Shown here piece by piece: positions 17,783 to 27,710 of a stretch of DNA of 64,000 bases. The DNA comes from Salipiger thiooxidans (GTDB taxonomy: Bacteria > Pseudomonadota > Alphaproteobacteria > Rhodobacterales > Rhodobacteraceae). Position numbers and translations under genes: made by a program. A model generated the notes under the pieces. It made no database searches, had not been told where the DNA came from, and saw only the letters and a list, made by a program, of their open reading frames with translations. The stretch covers positions 62,001 through 126,000 of the forward strand of contig NZ_FNAV01000001.1 of assembly GCF_900102075.1 (NCBI RefSeq), read 5' to 3'. Position 1 is the stretch's first letter. Every line of letters begins with the position of its first letter.

Positions 17783-19585
17783 GTGACCCTTAGGCGCACC
17801 TCTGTCGCTCTTGGCATCGCTCTGTCCCTCTCCGCCATCCCGGCCGCGGCCATCGAGACGGTGAACTTCTCGACCCCCGGCATGGACGAGGATCTCAGGG
17901 CCCAGATCAAGAGCAACTCCGCGCTTGCGGCGGCCGAGGACGAGGGCCGCGTCTCCGGTCAGGACGTGCTCGCGGCGGCGCTGTCGGATTACGGCGTGCT
18001 GCTCGAGACACTCTATGCCAACGGCTATTACGGCGGCACCATCAGCATCACCCTCGACGGGCGCGAGGCGGCTGACATCCCGCTGCTGCAGACCCCCGAC
18101 GCGGTCAACCGGGTGGTGGTCGACGTCCGGAGCGGGCCCAAGTACAAGTTCCGCACCACGCGGCTCGAGCCGCTGGCCCCCGAGACCGAGCTGCCCGAGG
18201 GCTTCGCCCCCGGCAACACCGCCCGCGCCAGCATCGTGGGCGAAGCCGCTGACGCCGGCATCGACGGCTGGCGCCAGCTGGGCCGCGCCAAGGCCGAGCT
18301 GACCTACCAGCAGGTGACGGCGAACCACCCCGACCGCCGGCTCGACGTCGACATGCGCATCACCCCCGGGCCGGAGCTGCGCTTCGGCAAGCTGCGCACG
18401 CTCAACGACAGCGCCGTGCGCAGCGCCGCGCAGCGCCGCATCGCGGGCCTGCCGACCGGCGAGCGTTTCGACCCCGACGAGCTTGACGAGGTGGCCCGCC
18501 GCCTGACCGACACCGGCGCCTTCTCGAGCGTGACGCTGCGCGAGGAAGAGGTGCCCAACGCCGACGGCACGCTCGACATCGAGCTGCGCGTCGCCGATGC
18601 CAAGCCCCGGCGCTTCGGCTTCGGCGCCGAGATCAGCTCGCAGGACGGGCTGACGCTCACCACCTACTGGCTGCACCGCAACCTGCTCGGCGGCGCCGAG
18701 CACTTCCGCGTCGATGCCGAGGTCTCGGACATCTCGAGCGAGACCAGCGAGATGGACGCCAGCCTCACCGCCCGGCTCGAGGTCCCCGCCGCCATCGCCG
18801 AGCTGGGGCCCGACACCAACGCCTTCTTCCAGGCCGCACTCTCGAGCGCCAATGAGCCGACCTACAACTCGGACAGCATCGGACTGACCGCGGGTTTCAC
18901 CCGGCGCTTCACCGATAAACTGACCGGCGAGATCGGCGTGGGGCTGCTCTACTCGCAGACCGAGGACGACCTCGGCGACCGCGAGTTCCTGCTCTTCACG
19001 CTGCCGACCTCGCTTACCTGGGACAAGCGCGACGACGACCTGAACGCCAAGTCAGGCTTCTACACGAACACCGAGTTCACGCCCTTCATCGACCTCGACG
19101 GCAACAGCAGCGGCGCCCGCCTCTACACCGACCTGCGCGGCTACTACGGCTTCGGCGAGTCCAAGAACACGGTTCTGGCCGGCCGGCTGCAGCTTGGGTC
19201 GGTGATCGGCCCCGAGCTCGAAGACACCCAGCCCGAGTTCCTGTTCTACTCCGGCGGCGCGGGCTCGGTCCGCGGCCAGCCCTACCAGTCGCTGACCGTC
19301 GATCTCGGCGACGGTGACGAGACCGGCGGGCGCAGCTTCCTCGGGCTGTCCGGCGAAATCCGGCAGGATTTCGGCGCCAACTGGGGCGTCGTGGCCTTTG
19401 CCGACGCCGGCTTCATCAGCGCCGACAGCGCCCCGGGCGGCGACGGCGAATGGCATTCCGGCGCCGGTCTCGGCGTCCGATACAACACCCCCATCGGCCC
19501 GCTCCGGGTGGATGTCGCGGCGCCCACCAGCGGCGACACCGGCGAAGGGGTCCAGCTTTACATCGGCATAGGTCAGGCGTTTTGA
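17783..19585 (+). CDS. tamA: translocation and assembly module outer-membrane protein TamA
   Basis: Omp85-family protein of 600 residues with a GTG start (AAAAAGGA 5' of it) and signal peptide RTSVALGIALSLSAIPAAA. Three POTRA domains occupy roughly residues 20-260; FDPDELDEVARRLTDTGAFS is a typical POTRA motif. The 16-strand barrel follows, with GGAGSVRGQPYQSL as the conserved loop-6 (V/I)RGY-like element, and the chain ends in an aromatic residue (GIGQAF), the outer-membrane insertion signal. The stop overlaps the tamB TTG start, so the two partners are coupled. Confidence 0.93.
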   Translation: MTLRRTSVALGIALSLSAIPAAAIETVNFSTPGMDEDLRAQIKSNSALAAAEDEGRVSGQDVLAAALSDYGVLLETLYANGYYGGTISITLDGREAADIPLLQTPDAVNRVVVDVRSGPKYKFRTTRLEPLAPETELPEGFAPGNTARASIVGEAADAGIDGWRQLGRAKAELTYQQVTANHPDRRLDVDMRITPGPELRFGKLRTLNDSAVRSAAQRRIAGLPTGERFDPDELDEVARRLTDTGAFSSVTLREEEVPNADGTLDIELRVADAKPRRFGFGAEISSQDGLTLTTYWLHRNLLGGAEHFRVDAEVSDISSETSEMDASLTARLEVPAAIAELGPDTNAFFQAALSSANEPTYNSDSIGLTAGFTRRFTDKLTGEIGVGLLYSQTEDDLGDREFLLFTLPTSLTWDKRDDDLNAKSGFYTNTEFTPFIDLDGNSSGARLYTDLRGYYGFGESKNTVLAGRLQLGSVIGPELEDTQPEFLFYSGGAGSVRGQPYQSLTVDLGDGDETGGRSFLGLSGEIRQDFGANWGVVAFADAGFISADSAPGGDGEWHSGAGLGVRYNTPIGPLRVDVAAPTSGDTGEGVQLYIGIGQAF

Positions 19586-22500
19586 AACGGCTTCTCCTCC
19601 TCCTCCCCCTCCTCTTCTGCCTGTGTCAGCCCGCCCAAGCGCAGGATGACGACGAGGGCACGCGCCTCGAACGGCTGATCGAGGACGCGCTCTCGTCCGA
19701 GGGCACGCAGGTCACCGTGCGCGGCTTCCGCGGCGCGCTCAGCTCGCAGGCGACGATGGAGCGCATGACCATCGCCGACGAAGACGGCATCTGGCTCACC
19801 CTCGAGAACGCTGAGCTCGACTGGAGCCGCCTGGCGCTGCTGCGCGGGCGGCTGCAGGTGGACACGCTCTCGGCCGAGCGGCTCGAGGTGGCGCGCACGC
19901 CGACGTCGAACACCGAGGCCCCTGCCCCAGAGGCCAGCGGCCAGCCGTTCTCGCTGCCCGACCTGCCGGTCTCGGTGAACGTGGGCGAGTTCCGCGTCGA
20001 CCGGGTCGAGCTCGGCGCGCCGCTGATCGGCGAGCCGGTGGTGCTGACGGTCTCGGGCGCGGCGCAGCTCGCCGACGGCGATGGCAACGTCGAACTCGAG
20101 GTGCAGCGCGTCGACGGTCCCCGCGATGCGCTCACCTTCGCCGGCAGCTATGCCAACGAGAGCCGCCAGCTGTCGCTCGACCTCGTGCTCGACGAGGCCT
20201 CGGGCGGCCTGCTGACCACCAAGGCCAACCTCCCCGGCGCCCCGGACCTGCGGCTGACGCTGCAGGGCAAGGGCCCGATCGACGACTTCACCGCCGCGCT
20301 GGCGCTCGCCACCGAGGGCGAGGACCGGTTTTCCGGCGACATCACGCTGCAGGGCTCGGTGGGCGCGGATCACCGCTTTGCCGCCGACCTGTCGGGCGAC
20401 CTGCGCCCGCTGTTGCCGGACGAGCAGCGCGCCTTCCTCGGCGACAACCAGCTGCTGCGCACCAGCGGCGTGGTCGAGGCCGCGGGCGCCATCGAGCTCG
20501 ACACGCTGGAACTGCGCACCGCCGCTGTCGACCTGACCGGCGCCGCGCGCATCGGCGCCGACGGCTGGCCCGAGCGGCTGGCGCTCGACGGGCGCATCGC
20601 CTCGGAAGACGGCAGCCCGGTCACGCTGGCCTTTACCAGCGACGTCACCCGGATCGACGAGGCGGTGCTGACGCTGTCCTACGACCGCGCGCAGGGCGAC
20701 GGCTTTACCCTCGAGGTGCTGGCGCAGGGCATCGACCGCCCCGAGCTGGCGCTGCGCGAGGCGAAGATCACCGGCGAGGGCACCATCTCGCGCAACGCCG
20801 ACAGCGCCACGCCCGGCGAGATTGCAGGCCAGCTTCAGCTCGCGGTGGACGGGCTGGCGCTTGCCGACGAGAACCTGCAAAGCGCCGCGGGCGACGCGCT
20901 CGAGGGCGCTCTGGCCTACGACTGGCAGCAGGGCAACGGCTTCGACCTGACCGACATCGACATCGCCGGCGCGGGCATCTCGATCACCGGCGACGTGGCC
21001 TTCTCGGGCCTCGCCGAGGGCGAGGATCCGGCCATCGAGCCGAACCTCGCGATCCGCACCGACGACATCGCGCGCTTCTCGGGACTGGCCGGGCGCGACC
21101 TTGGCGGCGCCGCCGCCTTCGATCTCGAGGCCCGCGCCGAGCCGGTCTCGGGCCGCTTCAACGTCAATCTCGCGGGCACCGCCACCGACCTCTCGGCGGA
21201 CATCCCGCAGGTTGACGGGCTGCTCGCAGGCGAACTCAGGCTGGCGCTTGCCGCCGAGCGCAACGAACAGGGCACCTTCCTGCGCAACCTCGACCTCGAC
21301 GGCGATGGCATCGTGATGACCGCCAGCGGCGAGCTGCGCACCGGCGCCAGCACCGGCAGCTTCGACCTCTCGCTGCCCGACCTCTCGCGGGTGCAGGACG
21401 GCATGTCCGGCCCGCTGACCGTGAACGGCGACCTGCAGGAAAGCGCCTCGGCCTACACGCTCGACTTCACCGCCGCCGCGCCGGGCCGCACCGCGCTCGA
21501 CGGCGTCCTGACCGCCACCAAGGACGAGGCCGGGGCGGTCGAGAGCCTGACGTTCAACGGCACCGCCGCCTCGGACGAACTCGCGGCCTTTGCCGCCCTC
21601 GCCGGGCGCCCCCTGCGCGGCTCGGTGAGCTTCGAGGGCCAGGGCTCCTACGCGCTCGACGACGGCACCGCCAGCGCCATCGGCGCGCTGGTGACGCAGG
21701 ATGTCGGCATCGGCATCCCGCAGGCCGACGGGCTGCTCGAGGGCCGGGTGACGATGAACGTCAACGGCTCGCGCAGCAGCGAGGGCATCTTCCTGCGCAC
21801 GCTCGAGATCGACGGCCCGGCCATCACCCTCGACGCGCAGGGCCAGATGGTGCCCGACGCCAGCACCGCGACCTTCGACCTCGTGCTCTCGGACCTTGCG
21901 AAGGTGCAGGACGGCATGTCCGGATCCGCCGCGCTCAAGGGCGACCTTCAGGAAAACGGCGAAGCCTACGTGGTGAACTTCAGCGCCACCGGCCCCGGCG
22001 AGACCGCGGCGCAGGGCGTCGTCACCGCCGGCAAGACCGACGCGGGCGAGATCGCCACCGTGGCCTTCGACGGCACCGCCTCGGCGCGCCGGCTCTCGGC
22101 ATTCGCGCCGCTCACCGGGCAGGCGCTGCGCGGCTCGCTCGATTTCGACGGCGAGGGCTCGTATTCGCTCAGCGATGGTTCGGCCCGCGCCGACGGCACG
22201 CTGACCACGCAGGATCTGGGGCTCGGCATTCCCACCGCCGACCAGCTGATCGGCGGCACCGGCCGCGCCGTGGTCTCGGCCTCGCGCGATGCCGACGGCA
22301 CCATCACCGTGCAGCAATTCGACCTCAGCACCGCCGAGATCACCGCCTCGGCCAGCGGTAGCCTCGGTCAGTCCGGCGACAGCGCACTGACCTTCGACGT
22401 GGCGCTGCGCGACCTCGGACTGCTGGTCGAACAGCTTCCCGGCCGCGCCACCGCCAGCGGCACCGTTTCGGCCACCGGCACCGGCCCCTATCAGATCAAC

Positions 22501-23856
22501 ACCACCCTCTCCGCCCCCGGCGGCACGCAGGCGCAGGTGAGCGGCAGCATCGCCCGCAGCTTTGACAGTGCCAACATCGCGGTGAACGGCAACGCGCCGC
22601 TGTCGCTGGCCAACCGCATTGCCGAGCCCAACCTGCTGAACGGCACCGCCCGCATCGACCTGCGCCTCGACGGGCCGCTGGCGGTGTCGTCGCTGTCGGG
22701 CTCGGTGCGCGTGAACGGCGCCGACATCGTGCTGCCCGGCCCCGCGCTCACGCTGACCGGCGTTGACATCGACACCCAGCTCGGCGGCGGGCAGGCGCAG
22801 CTCACGGTCGAGGGCGCGCTCTCGAGCGGCGGCAGCCTGCGCAGCCAGGGCACCATCGGTCTCACCAGCCCCTACAACGCCGATCTCCGGGTGCGGCTGC
22901 GCGACCTGCTTCTGCAGGACCGGCGGCTCTACCAGGCCACCGCCAGCGGCAACGTGACGGTACAGGGCCCGCTGCTCACCGGCCCAGCCATCGGCGGGTG
23001 GGTCGAGATCGAGCAGGCCGAGATCCGCATCCCCGAAACCGGGCTCGGACCGGGCAGCCGCAGCTTCACGCTCACCCACGTGCGCGAGCCGGCGCCGGTC
23101 CGCCAGACCCGTCTCCGCGCCGGTCTCGTGGAGACGGAACAGCAGGGCCGCGGGTCGTCCTACACGCTGCCGCTCGACCTCGAGATCCGCGCCCCGCAGC
23201 AGATCTTCGTGCGCGGCCGTGGCCTCGATGCCGAGCTCGGCGGCTCGCTGACGCTTACCGGCACCTCGGCCGACATCGTGCCCTCGGGCCAGTTCGAGCT
23301 GATCCGCGGCCGGCTCGACATCCTCGGCCAACGGCTGGTGCTGGAAAAGGCCGTCCTGCAGCTGACCGGCGACTTCATCCCGACCATCGACGTGCTCGCC
23401 ACCACCGAGGTCGAAAGCGCCACGGTCTCGGTCGCGCTTAAGGGCGAGGCCACCTCGCCCGAGGTGACCTTCTCGTCCAACCCGGCCCGCCCCGAGGAAG
23501 AGGTGCTCGCGCTGCTGCTCTTTGGCCGCGATCTGGGCGAGCTCTCGGCGCTGCAGGCGCTGCAGATCGCCTCGGCGGTGAACTCTCTCGCCGGGCGCGG
23601 CGGCGAGGGCATCATCGGCAACCTGCGGCAGGGCTTCGGGCTCGACGATTTCGACGTCACCACCGACTCCGAGGGCAACGCGGGCCTGCGGCTGGGCAAG
23701 TACATCACCGAAAAAATCTACACGGATGTCGAGGTGAGCAGCGGCGAAAGCTCGATCAACCTCAACTACCAGATCAACCGCAACATCAAGGCGCAGACCA
23801 GCGCCACGTCGGACGGCGACACCACGCTCGGGATCTTCTTCGAGAAGGACTACTGA
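19582..23856 (+). CDS. tamB: translocation and assembly module protein TamB
   Basis: AsmA-like bridge protein of about 1424 residues linking inner membrane and TamA, involved in outer-membrane protein and phospholipid traffic. I place the start at TTG 19582, sharing bases with the tamA stop; this gives a classic leader KRLLLLLPLLFCLCQPAQAQ, whereas the open frame further 5' lies within tamA and lacks a leader. The body is repetitive beta sequence. The C-terminal DUF490 domain includes LIRGRLDILGQRLVLEKA, EVLALLLFGRDLGELSALQA and ends TTLGIFFEKDY. An exact 513-nt triplication lies in the middle. A hairpin terminator follows 50 bp downstream. Confidence 0.92.
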   Translation: MKRLLLLLPLLFCLCQPAQAQDDDEGTRLERLIEDALSSEGTQVTVRGFRGALSSQATMERMTIADEDGIWLTLENAELDWSRLALLRGRLQVDTLSAERLEVARTPTSNTEAPAPEASGQPFSLPDLPVSVNVGEFRVDRVELGAPLIGEPVVLTVSGAAQLADGDGNVELEVQRVDGPRDALTFAGSYANESRQLSLDLVLDEASGGLLTTKANLPGAPDLRLTLQGKGPIDDFTAALALATEGEDRFSGDITLQGSVGADHRFAADLSGDLRPLLPDEQRAFLGDNQLLRTSGVVEAAGAIELDTLELRTAAVDLTGAARIGADGWPERLALDGRIASEDGSPVTLAFTSDVTRIDEAVLTLSYDRAQGDGFTLEVLAQGIDRPELALREAKITGEGTISRNADSATPGEIAGQLQLAVDGLALADENLQSAAGDALEGALAYDWQQGNGFDLTDIDIAGAGISITGDVAFSGLAEGEDPAIEPNLAIRTDDIARFSGLAGRDLGGAAAFDLEARAEPVSGRFNVNLAGTATDLSADIPQVDGLLAGELRLALAAERNEQGTFLRNLDLDGDGIVMTASGELRTGASTGSFDLSLPDLSRVQDGMSGPLTVNGDLQESASAYTLDFTAAAPGRTALDGVLTATKDEAGAVESLTFNGTAASDELAAFAALAGRPLRGSVSFEGQGSYALDDGTASAIGALVTQDVGIGIPQADGLLEGRVTMNVNGSRSSEGIFLRTLEIDGPAITLDAQGQMVPDASTATFDLVLSDLAKVQDGMSGSAALKGDLQENGEAYVVNFSATGPGETAAQGVVTAGKTDAGEIATVAFDGTASARRLSAFAPLTGQALRGSLDFDGEGSYSLSDGSARADGTLTTQDLGLGIPTADQLIGGTGRAVVSASRDADGTITVQQFDLSTAEITASASGSLGQSGDSALTFDVALRDLGLLVEQLPGRATASGTVSATGTGPYQINTTLSAPGGTQAQVSGSIARSFDSANIAVNGNAPLSLANRIAEPNLLNGTARIDLRLDGPLAVSSLSGSVRVNGADIVLPGPALTLTGVDIDTQLGGGQAQLTVEGALSSGGSLRSQGTIGLTSPYNADLRVRLRDLLLQDRRLYQATASGNVTVQGPLLTGPAIGGWVEIEQAEIRIPETGLGPGSRSFTLTHVREPAPVRQTRLRAGLVETEQQGRGSSYTLPLDLEIRAPQQIFVRGRGLDAELGGSLTLTGTSADIVPSGQFELIRGRLDILGQRLVLEKAVLQLTGDFIPTIDVLATTEVESATVSVALKGEATSPEVTFSSNPARPEEEVLALLLFGRDLGELSALQALQIASAVNSLAGRGGEGIIGNLRQGFGLDDFDVTTDSEGNAGLRLGKYITEKIYTDVEVSSGESSINLNYQINRNIKAQTSATSDGDTTLGIFFEKDY
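21202..22740 (+). repeat. three tandem 513-nt (171-codon) repeats within tamB
   Basis: The segment GIPQADGLLEG and its relatives begin at 21202, 21715 and 22228, exactly 513 nt apart each time. VQDGMSG occurs at 21391 and 21904, again 513 nt apart, and the LAGRPLRGS and LTGQALRGS blocks hold the same register. The third unit is the most diverged. Boundaries are set by the first recognisable block and could be shifted in phase. Confidence 0.85.
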
Positions 23857-23907
23857 GCCCCCTCCCCGTCTCGACCGGCACTTCCTGAAGACCACCGGAC
23901 CACGCAG

Positions 23908-23946
23908 AAGGGGCGCCCGCCATGCCGCGAGCGCCCCCTTTTCTTT
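23908..23946 (+). terminator. intrinsic terminator after tamB
   Basis: AAGGGGCGC pairs with GCGCCCCCTT across a loop of about 14 nt (one bulged C), followed by TTCTTT. It sits 52 bp beyond the tamB stop. Confidence 0.8.
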
Positions 23947-24158
23947 GAGGGTTTGCCGGACGCAGCCATGGCGCCTGGCCCGCTGCGGTCTCACGAGGCG
24001 TGGGGCATTGGCCCCCAACCTCCCCGCACGCCGACAGCCCCAGAGAACGAAGAGGGCACCCGCTTCACAGCGCACGCCCTTGCGTTCATGGAACCGCCGA
24101 CCTCTGGCGGCGGTCACCCTGCCCCTCCGACCCGGCACTGCCCGGGCGGAGGCAGGCC
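23947..24158 (+). other. interval between tamB terminator and nuclease 3' end
   Basis: No gene or conserved element is seen; with the terminator it makes about 300 bp between convergent genes. Confidence 0.5.
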
Positions 24159-27100
24159 TCAGCTCAGGCCGAGCCCGAAGTCGAGCCCGACGATCAGCGG
24201 GTCGTGGTCCGAGCTGCCGAAGACGCCCGCGTCGTAGAAGGCGCTGTCGACGAAGCTCTCGTCGTAGCTCAGAAGGTCCGGCTCGTCGGCGTTGATATGC
24301 CACTCGGTGACCCCGGTGACGAAACCCGCCAGCATGTCGTCGGCGAAGCCCTGATCCAGCGTGCCCTGCTGGCCGTCGAAGACGTAGGAATAGGCCTCCT
24401 CCTGCCCGATGTAGGCGTCGATGAGGTCAGTGAAGCCCGCGTCGTCGTCGAGATACTGGACCGGGTCCTCCTCGGCGTAGGAGTTCATGTCGCCCAGCAT
24501 CACCACGTTGCTGACGCCGCCGCCGTTGTACCCGGTGCCGATCCACTCGGCGAGCTCGACCGCGGCGTCGGTGCGCACACCGTTCCAGAAGCCCTGCCCG
24601 TCGCCCTGGTCGAAGTTGGCATCGGCATAGAGCGCGTCGAGATCGGCCTGCGTGATCGCCGTGCCGCCGCCTGCGAGATGGTCCTCGGCGGCCGAGGCCA
24701 GCGCCGCAAGCCCGCTGTCGCCCTTGGACTTGAAGTGCGAGGAGACCACGGTGAAGGTCTCGCCGCTGGAATTGTCCTGGAAGGTCGCGGCGACCGAGGG
24801 GCGATTGGACTGGTCGTAGGCCTCGAAGTCGTAGCCGATGGCGTCGGCGATGGCGGTCGCCAGCGCGTTGGTCACCGCCGCCGAGCTTTCCTCGTAGGCG
24901 ATGAAGTCGCTGTAGAGCAGCGTCACCGCGTCCGCGTCGTAGATGATGCCGGTGGTGATGGCGTCGGTGCCGATGAACCCGCCGCTGCCGGTCGGATCGA
25001 CGTAGCCGAAGTTCGCCCCCGGATCGTTGGCGTTGATGAGATCCGTCAGCGTGTCGATGGCCGAGCCCTCGCCCGAACCGTTGTTCTCGATCTCCTGCAG
25101 CGCGAGCACCTCGGCGCCGCTGCCAAGGATACCGCCGACCAGCTTGTCCGCCTGCCGCTCGAACTCGGCGGCGGTGTCGGCGCCGCGCGGGTCGAGATCG
25201 CCGTCGGGACCCGTGAGCGCGCCGTCGTCGAGCGTGGTGAAGAAGTTCAGCACGTTGTAGGACGCCACCTGCAGCGTGCCGCCAACGTCATCGGGCGTGT
25301 CCTGACGGGCGCCCGAGTTGGTGCTTTCGTCGATGGTCACCGTCCCGGAGGCGTTCACCGTCCACTCGTCGAAGCTGTAGGTCAGCACGCCCTCGACGGT
25401 GCTGGTGATCTCGGCGCCGAGGCGGATGGTGCTCAGCGAGAAATCGTCGCCCGCGTCGAGATAGCCGTTGCCGTTGTCGCCGGCGCCACCGGGCAGGAAC
25501 TCGAAGCTGTCGGGGTTCTGCGCCGAGCTGCCATCGTCGATCAGCAACGAGGCGTTGGCATTGGCCTCGGCCAGCGCCGCCACCTCCGCCGCCTCGGTCT
25601 GGGCGTCGAAAAGCTGCGTGGGCTGGGTCTGGATGCCCGCCGAGACCCGGATCTGGCCGTAGCGGTCGAGATTGTAGTTCTCGGTGATGGTCAGCGCCTC
25701 GCTGGTGCCGGTGGTGACCGAGACGCTCATGCCCTCCATGGCCTCGTAATCCGGGGCCGCGTCGGGCGTCAGCAGGATGCTGGCCGCGGTGGGCGCGGTC
25801 ATGCCACTGCCGAGCACCGTCACCTCGCTGACCGAGGTGAGCTCGGTGAGGCCCTGGTATTCCGCCACGGTGCCAGTTGCCTGCACCAGATCGCCCACGG
25901 CGGCCCTCGGCGCGCTGCCGGTGTAGATGAAGAGCCCTTCCGAGGTTGCCGCATTGCCGTCGGCATCCGCGTCCTCTTCCTGCAGGAAGAAGCCAGTGGA
26001 GGTGACGTAGGTAACCACCGCCTCGACCGTGACCTCGTCGCCTTCCATGGTGCTGGCGTCGCCGCTGCCCTGCACGGCGCTGATCAGAGTGACCTCGGCG
26101 GGGGCGGTGTCGTCGCCGGTCTCGACCGGTTCGAAGATGCCCACGTTGTCGATGAAGAGGCTCTCGGACGAGGCGTTGCTGTCGAGCTCCACCACCAGCC
26201 GGGCGCTGTCGATGTCGGCGCCGAGGCTGGTCTCGAGCGTCATCCACGCCCCCTCGATGCCAAGGTCGTCGATGTCCTGCCCGGTGCTGTCGAGCAGCGC
26301 GACGGTGCCCTGATCGGTCTCCACGTAGATGTTGACGAGGTCGTCCGCCTCCCAGCCGGTCTCCTGCAGGAAGACGTCGAGCGAGACGGTGACCTCGCCG
26401 GTGTTGGACAGGTTCACGGTCTGGAAGGTCAGGCGCAGCAGGCCGTCGGCGTCCTGAAGCTCGTAGCCCTGCGCGCCGTCGGTGTAGGCGCCCACGGTGC
26501 CGGTGAAATCCTGCACGCCGATGTAATCGCCGTCCGAGATGCCGGTGTCGCCGCGGGTGTTCACCCACGACAGGTCATAGCCCAGCCCCGCGAAGCTGGT
26601 GCTGTCCACCGTCGCCTGCCCGGCGTTGTTGACCAGATCGACCGCTTCGCCGAGGGCGGTGATCGCCCCGTCGGCCTCGGCGCTGACGTATTGCCCGCCG
26701 ACGCTCTCGGTCTCGAAGCTCTCGGAGATGCGGAGCAGCCCCTCGTCCACATCCGCGACGGTGACGCCGAGATCGGCGCTGTCCGAGCCGCCGTTGCCGT
26801 CGCTGACGGTCACGGTGATCTCGTAGCTGTTGTCGCCGTCGGCATCGCGCGGCAGCTCGAAGTCGGGGGCCCCGGCAAAGGCCAGCGCGCCGGTGGCGGC
26901 GTCGATGGTGAACTGCGCGGCATCGGACCCGGACAGCGCGTAGCTCAGCGTCTCGCCGTCGACATCGCTGGCAGAGATCCCGGCGTCGATGGCGAGCGTG
27001 CCCTCGTCGACGCTCACGGTCTCCGGCACCACCAGCACCGGAGCGTCGTTCTCGCCGGTCACCGTGACGGTCACGGTGGCAACGTCGGTGCCGCCCTTGC

Positions 27101-27710
27101 CGTCATCGACCACGTAGGTGAAGCTGTCCTGCGCGGTCTCGCCCGCGGCGAGGTCGTCGAAGGCGCTACCCGGGTCGTAGGTCACTGTGCTGCCGTCGAA
27201 GCCGACAGTGGCGCCGCCGGTCGAGAGCCCAGCCACCGAGACGATCGTGAGGGTGTCGCCGTCGAACTCGCGGTCATTGGCCAGAAGGTCCGCGGCAGAG
27301 ATCTGCAGCAGCGCGTTCTCGGTGGTTTCGGCGCTGTCGTCGCCCGCCAGCGCGGCGTTGTTGGTGCCGTCGAGGTGCAGCGTGTAGCCGTCGGCCGCGA
27401 AGTAAAGCGCCTCGACCCCGATCAGCGTGTCGGTGCCGGTCTCGGGCGCGCCCCCGAGCGCGGTCACGGTGACCGGGCCGAGGCCGAAGAACCCCTGCCC
27501 GATGCCGTAGTCGTCGATCCCGCCGGCATATTCGGCCACGTCCTTGCCCGCCCCGCCGATCAGCAGGTCCCAGCCGTCGCCGCCGTTCAGCGTGTCGTTG
27601 CCGGCAAGCCCGAGCAGCAGGTCGCTGCCATCGGTGCCGACGAGCGAGTCAGCCCGGCGCGTACCGAGCCACGCGGAACCGGCGGCTCCGTAGAAGATGC
27701 TGAATGCCAT
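24159..27710 (-). CDS. large secreted ExeM/NucH-type endonuclease with RTX and cadherin-like domains
   Basis: The start at 27710 has GGGGGAA 5' of it; the frame further upstream is not used. The 1183-residue product begins with a short RTX calcium-binding block (GNDTLNGGDGWDLLIGGAGKD, about 37-57) instead of a Sec leader. VCBS/cadherin-like repeats follow (DRDFDGDTL-type and LVVPETVSVDEG, about 110-330), then a lectin-like module and an OB-like DNA-binding segment. The nuclease domain (about 810-1183) has LQVASYNVLNFF, LALQEIENNG, VVSSHFKSKG, VVMLGDMNSY and SSDHDPLIVGLDF, the full endonuclease/exonuclease/phosphatase set. It probably degrades extracellular DNA and is secreted by type I or a similar route (inference). 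Confidence 0.87.
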   Translation of the reverse strand: MAFSIFYGAAGSAWLGTRRADSLVGTDGSDLLLGLAGNDTLNGGDGWDLLIGGAGKDVAEYAGGIDDYGIGQGFFGLGPVTVTALGGAPETGTDTLIGVEALYFAADGYTLHLDGTNNAALAGDDSAETTENALLQISAADLLANDREFDGDTLTIVSVAGLSTGGATVGFDGSTVTYDPGSAFDDLAAGETAQDSFTYVVDDGKGGTDVATVTVTVTGENDAPVLVVPETVSVDEGTLAIDAGISASDVDGETLSYALSGSDAAQFTIDAATGALAFAGAPDFELPRDADGDNSYEITVTVSDGNGGSDSADLGVTVADVDEGLLRISESFETESVGGQYVSAEADGAITALGEAVDLVNNAGQATVDSTSFAGLGYDLSWVNTRGDTGISDGDYIGVQDFTGTVGAYTDGAQGYELQDADGLLRLTFQTVNLSNTGEVTVSLDVFLQETGWEADDLVNIYVETDQGTVALLDSTGQDIDDLGIEGAWMTLETSLGADIDSARLVVELDSNASSESLFIDNVGIFEPVETGDDTAPAEVTLISAVQGSGDASTMEGDEVTVEAVVTYVTSTGFFLQEEDADADGNAATSEGLFIYTGSAPRAAVGDLVQATGTVAEYQGLTELTSVSEVTVLGSGMTAPTAASILLTPDAAPDYEAMEGMSVSVTTGTSEALTITENYNLDRYGQIRVSAGIQTQPTQLFDAQTEAAEVAALAEANANASLLIDDGSSAQNPDSFEFLPGGAGDNGNGYLDAGDDFSLSTIRLGAEITSTVEGVLTYSFDEWTVNASGTVTIDESTNSGARQDTPDDVGGTLQVASYNVLNFFTTLDDGALTGPDGDLDPRGADTAAEFERQADKLVGGILGSGAEVLALQEIENNGSGEGSAIDTLTDLINANDPGANFGYVDPTGSGGFIGTDAITTGIIYDADAVTLLYSDFIAYEESSAAVTNALATAIADAIGYDFEAYDQSNRPSVAATFQDNSSGETFTVVSSHFKSKGDSGLAALASAAEDHLAGGGTAITQADLDALYADANFDQGDGQGFWNGVRTDAAVELAEWIGTGYNGGGVSNVVMLGDMNSYAEEDPVQYLDDDAGFTDLIDAYIGQEEAYSYVFDGQQGTLDQGFADDMLAGFVTGVTEWHINADEPDLLSYDESFVDSAFYDAGVFGSSDHDPLIVGLDFGLGLS

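Noticed and set aside
19573-24303. A 1576-codon minus-strand open frame opposite tamB
   Set aside because: It mirrors tamB, has no motifs, and is rich in Arg/Gly/Ala as expected for the antisense of GC-rich coding DNA.
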